A program made the translations under genes and the position numbers. The notes beneath the pieces were generated by a model. The model was not told the DNA's origin, ran no database searches, and saw only the letters and a list, made by a program, of their open reading frames with translations. Below, piece after piece: positions 5,366 to 7,130 of a stretch of 7,130 nucleotides of DNA (the first letter of the stretch is position 1; every line of letters begins with the position of its first letter). The stretch comes from Bacteroidales bacterium (GTDB lineage Bacteria > Bacteroidota > Bacteroidia > Bacteroidales > F082), in NCBI GenBank assembly GCA_017428285.1, contig JAFRRE010000044.1, positions 1-7,130 of the forward strand, read 5' to 3'.

Positions 5366-6154
5366 TCATTTCATTCCACGTTTCACCATCTCTTGGACCA
5401 CAAACGAAGCCACATCGTCGGCGTAAGTGTTCATGCCGAAGCCGGCGTCGAAGCCGAGTTCCTTGGCTAATTCGTGCGTGATACGGGCACCGCCACAGCA
5501 GCAAATCATCTTGTCGCGCAGGCCCTCGGCCTCCATCAACTCGATGAAGTTGGTCATGTTGTGGATGTGGACATCCTTCTGCGTCACGGTCTGCGAGACG
5601 AGCAGCGCGTCGGCGTGGAGTTCGATGCCCTTGGCGATGAACTCCTCATTGGGCACCTGCGAGCCGAGGTTGTAGGCCTCGATCATCTCGTAGCGCTCCA
5701 AACCGTAGTGGCCGGCATAGCCCTTCATGTTCATGATGGCATCGATACCCACGGTGTGGGCGTCGGTACCCGTCGAGGCGCCGACGATGACGATCTTGCG
5801 GCCGATGTTCTCCTTGATGTACTTGTCGGTCTCGTACATGTCCATCGTCGTGGATTCCACCTTCGGCACATAGATAGTCGAATAATCGACGGTGTGTGTG
5901 CAACTACCATAGCAGTTGACGAAGGTGAAACCAGGCGTCAGTTCCCTGTAATACACCACGCTGGGGTTTTCCAATCCCATCTTCTTTAGCAGCATTTTGG
6001 CCGCTTCGATGGCTTCTGCGCCGCAAGGCACGGGCAAGGTGAAGCTCAACTGCATCTTGCCGTCGTTCATGGTGTCGCCGTAGGGCTTTATCTTGGTGAG
6101 GTCTAAGGTTTTGTCGTAATCCTTGGCCTCCATTGAATATAATCCTTCGCTCAT
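5366..6154 (-). CDS. kamE: Lysine 5,6-aminomutase beta subunit (cobalamin- and PLP-binding)
   Basis: A complete 262-residue beta subunit of D-lysine/beta-lysine 5,6-aminomutase, which with KamD uses adenosylcobalamin and PLP to move the terminal amino group to the neighbouring carbon. DAHTVG (131-136) is the DxHxxG base-off cobalamin motif, with His133 as the cobalt ligand. Lys144 in IMNMKGY is the PLP Schiff-base lysine. These numbers equal those of the characterised Clostridium sticklandii enzyme (His133, Lys144), which supports the start at 6154 over the internal Met8 at 6133. The N-terminal part (about 30-115) is the dimerisation region and includes YYRELTPGF; the rest is the Rossmann-type B12 domain, with CCCGGARITHELAKELGFDAGFG near the end. 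It lies 136 bp after kamD, an unusually wide gap filled by a repeat hairpin. Soluble, cytoplasmic. Confidence 0.96.
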   Translation of the reverse strand: MSEGLYSMEAKDYDKTLDLTKIKPYGDTMNDGKMQLSFTLPVPCGAEAIEAAKMLLKKMGLENPSVVYYRELTPGFTFVNCYGSCTHTVDYSTIYVPKVESTTMDMYETDKYIKENIGRKIVIVGASTGTDAHTVGIDAIMNMKGYAGHYGLERYEMIEAYNLGSQVPNEEFIAKGIELHADALLVSQTVTQKDVHIHNMTNFIELMEAEGLRDKMICCCGGARITHELAKELGFDAGFGMNTYADDVASFVVQEMVKRGMK

Positions 6155-6163
6155 TTTTTTCTC

Positions 6164-6176
6164 TGTTTAATTGTTT
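6164..6176 (-). promoter_or_regulatory. A-rich kamE leader sharing a motif with the CoA-transferase leader
   Basis: The plus-strand string tgtttaattgttt matches 12 of 13 bases of the duplicated element before the CoA-transferase gene (4001-4013, 4016-4028). On the coding strand acaattaaaca ends 9 bases before the kamE ATG, compared with 7 bases at the transferase gene. No Shine-Dalgarno site is visible at either start. It may be a translation-enhancing leader or a general compositional habit of the genome. Confidence 0.35.
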
Positions 6177-6192
6177 AACTTCTCTCTTTCAC

Positions 6193-6293
6193 TGAATGCG
6201 GGCTTTTTGGCTTTTAGCTATTAGCCGTTAGCTTTTAGCAGCTTTAACTAGCTAACAGCTAATGGCTAAATGCTAACAGCCACTCCGCATTCA
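6193..6293. repeat. Inverted arrays of heptamer repeats forming a 101-bp hairpin
   Basis: The outer stem tgaatgcgg (6193-6201) pairs exactly with ccgcattca (6285-6293). After an asymmetric internal loop, 6209-6239 pairs with 6251-6281 with only a few mismatches, closed by an 11-base loop at 6240-6250. Each inner arm is itself tandem 7-bp units: gctaaca, gctaatg, gctaaat, gctaaca from 6251, and ggctttt, agctatt, agccgtt, agctttt from 6209. The right foot of the outer stem includes the kamD stop codon. It fills most of the kamD-kamE spacer. It could protect or process the mRNA between the two subunit genes; there is no terminator-like T-run in the direction of transcription. Confidence 0.85.
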
Positions 6294-7130
6294 TTTCTTC
6301 CCTTTCATTAGTTCAACAAACGGATTCAGATAATTCTCGCTCTTCAGCGTCACGCCAGCCAAGCCCTTGCCGCCGTTCTTCGGGCGTTTCACGTCGCCGA
6401 AGATACCTTTCTCCAAGGCGGTGAACAGGCCTTCCTTGACGAGTTCCTCAAGCAGCTTAATGGTGTTATCGAGCACTTCGTGGGCGCGTTTACGGCAGAT
6501 GCCACCCTCCTTGAACTCCATCTCCTCGCCGATGTCCTTCATATTGTTGAAGATGTAGCGGGCGTTCTCGATGGAGAGGTAACGGTCGCTCATGAACGGC
6601 GTATGGATGGCCTCGGTGGGCATACCCAACAGTTGCAGGCCTTGGTGTGTCCAGATGCCGATGATGTTGAACAGCGCGTCTTGGATGTGGCCACGGAAGA
6701 TGTTGCCCGTCATGAACTTGGTGGGCGGCATGTATTTCAGTGGCGCGTTGGGGAAGATCTCGCGGGTCATCTGTGCCTGGGCGAGTTCCATGAGGAAGCC
6801 GTTCTCGAGCATCGGGTCCATCTCGAAGGCGTGGCCCAAGCCCATCTGCTCTTCGGGCAGACCGGCGATCTTGGCCAACTGCTCGTTGATGAGGTCGGAG
6901 GCCAAAACCGTATGCGCGGCTTCCACAGCGTCGGCGGTGGTCAGATAGTTGTCCTCACCCGTGTTGATGATGACGCCCGCGAAGCCATTGATGACACGGC
7001 TCATGTATTGGTCGATCAGGGTGCGTTGCATGTTGATGTCGCGGAACAGGATGCCGTAGAGGGCGTCGTTCAGCATGACATCGAGGCCTTCGAAAGCGCC
7101 CATGATGGCGATTTCGGGCATGCAGAGACC
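6291..7130 (-). CDS. kamD: Lysine 5,6-aminomutase alpha subunit, C-terminal part (cut by right edge)
   Basis: The last 279 residues of KamD; the full protein is usually a little over 500. The frame is open to the window edge, and the Met codon at 7121 is internal, because the sequence there (MPEIAIMGAFEGLDVML) belongs to the conserved core. Other recognisable blocks are LYGILFRDINMQRTLIDQY, VIINTGEDNYLTTADAVE, GLGHAFEMDP, PLKYMPPTKFMTGNIF and TEAIHTPFMSD. This is the TIM-barrel subunit that, with KamE, forms the active alpha2beta2 enzyme and covers the radical chemistry at PLP and cobalamin. The C-terminal tail (LKSENYLNPFVELMKGKK) is complete. The stop codon lies in the foot of the intergenic hairpin. 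The frame shows no disruption. It heads the visible part of the operon; kamA and other genes would lie upstream, outside the window. Confidence 0.95.
   Translation of the reverse strand, partial: GLCMPEIAIMGAFEGLDVMLNDALYGILFRDINMQRTLIDQYMSRVINGFAGVIINTGEDNYLTTADAVEAAHTVLASDLINEQLAKIAGLPEEQMGLGHAFEMDPMLENGFLMELAQAQMTREIFPNAPLKYMPPTKFMTGNIFRGHIQDALFNIIGIWTHQGLQLLGMPTEAIHTPFMSDRYLSIENARYIFNNMKDIGEEMEFKEGGICRKRAHEVLDNTIKLLEELVKEGLFTALEKGIFGDVKRPKNGGKGLAGVTLKSENYLNPFVELMKGKK

Noticed and set aside
5474..5989. Plus-strand open frame of 171 codons opposite kamE
   Set aside because: Its His/Val/Asp-rich product is the antisense reflection of biased codons in kamE; the kamE motifs on the other strand are decisive.

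Overview
The window looks like a chromosomal segment of a Bacteroidales (Bacteroidota) bacterium that ferments amino acids. The evidence is protein-level resemblance, lipoprotein signal peptides of the Bacteroidota kind, AT-rich leaders without Shine-Dalgarno sequences, and a Bacteroidota-type TAnnTTTG promoter motif. No marker gene fixes the genus. All eight genes lie on the minus strand, so transcription runs from the right edge to the left.

In transcription order, the window holds the C-terminal part of kamD (lysine 5,6-aminomutase alpha, 7130-6291, cut by the right edge); a 136-bp spacer with a long hairpin made of inverted heptamer repeats; kamE (the B12/PLP-binding beta subunit, 6154-5366); a serine-hydrolase lipoprotein of the class C beta-lactamase fold (5255-4068); a 3-oxoacid/butyrate-acetoacetate CoA-transferase beta subunit (3993-3334); a crotonase-type enoyl-CoA hydratase (3322-2543); a 32-bp perfect palindrome; an AlbA_2/HATPase/winged-helix regulator with a nine-copy tetrapeptide repeat (2479-989); a thioredoxin-fold lipoprotein with a non-canonical active site (953-300); and the N-terminus of a 3-hydroxybutyryl-CoA dehydrogenase (231-1, cut by the left edge).

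The metabolic genes fit the lysine-to-butyrate/acetate pathway. KamDE moves the terminal amino group of beta-lysine or D-lysine. Later enzymes, absent here (Kdd, Kce, Kal), give acetoacetate and crotonyl-CoA. The CoA-transferase activates acetoacetate, and the dehydrogenase and hydratase link acetoacetyl-CoA to crotonyl-CoA. Three unrelated, visibly AT-richer genes (hydrolase, regulator, thioredoxin-like lipoprotein) sit at two places inside this set, which suggests an operon opened by insertions.

The main points for a second look are an apparent NADP-type cofactor motif in the dehydrogenase, the 12-bp x 9 coding repeat, three unrelated palindromic or repeat structures between genes, and the CGFG thioredoxin site. 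I see no CRISPR array, tRNA, rRNA, transposase or convincing terminator. I do not see an unmistakably new system: the pathway is known, and the novelty lies in its details and interruptions. No gene-free stretch exceeds 300 bases.
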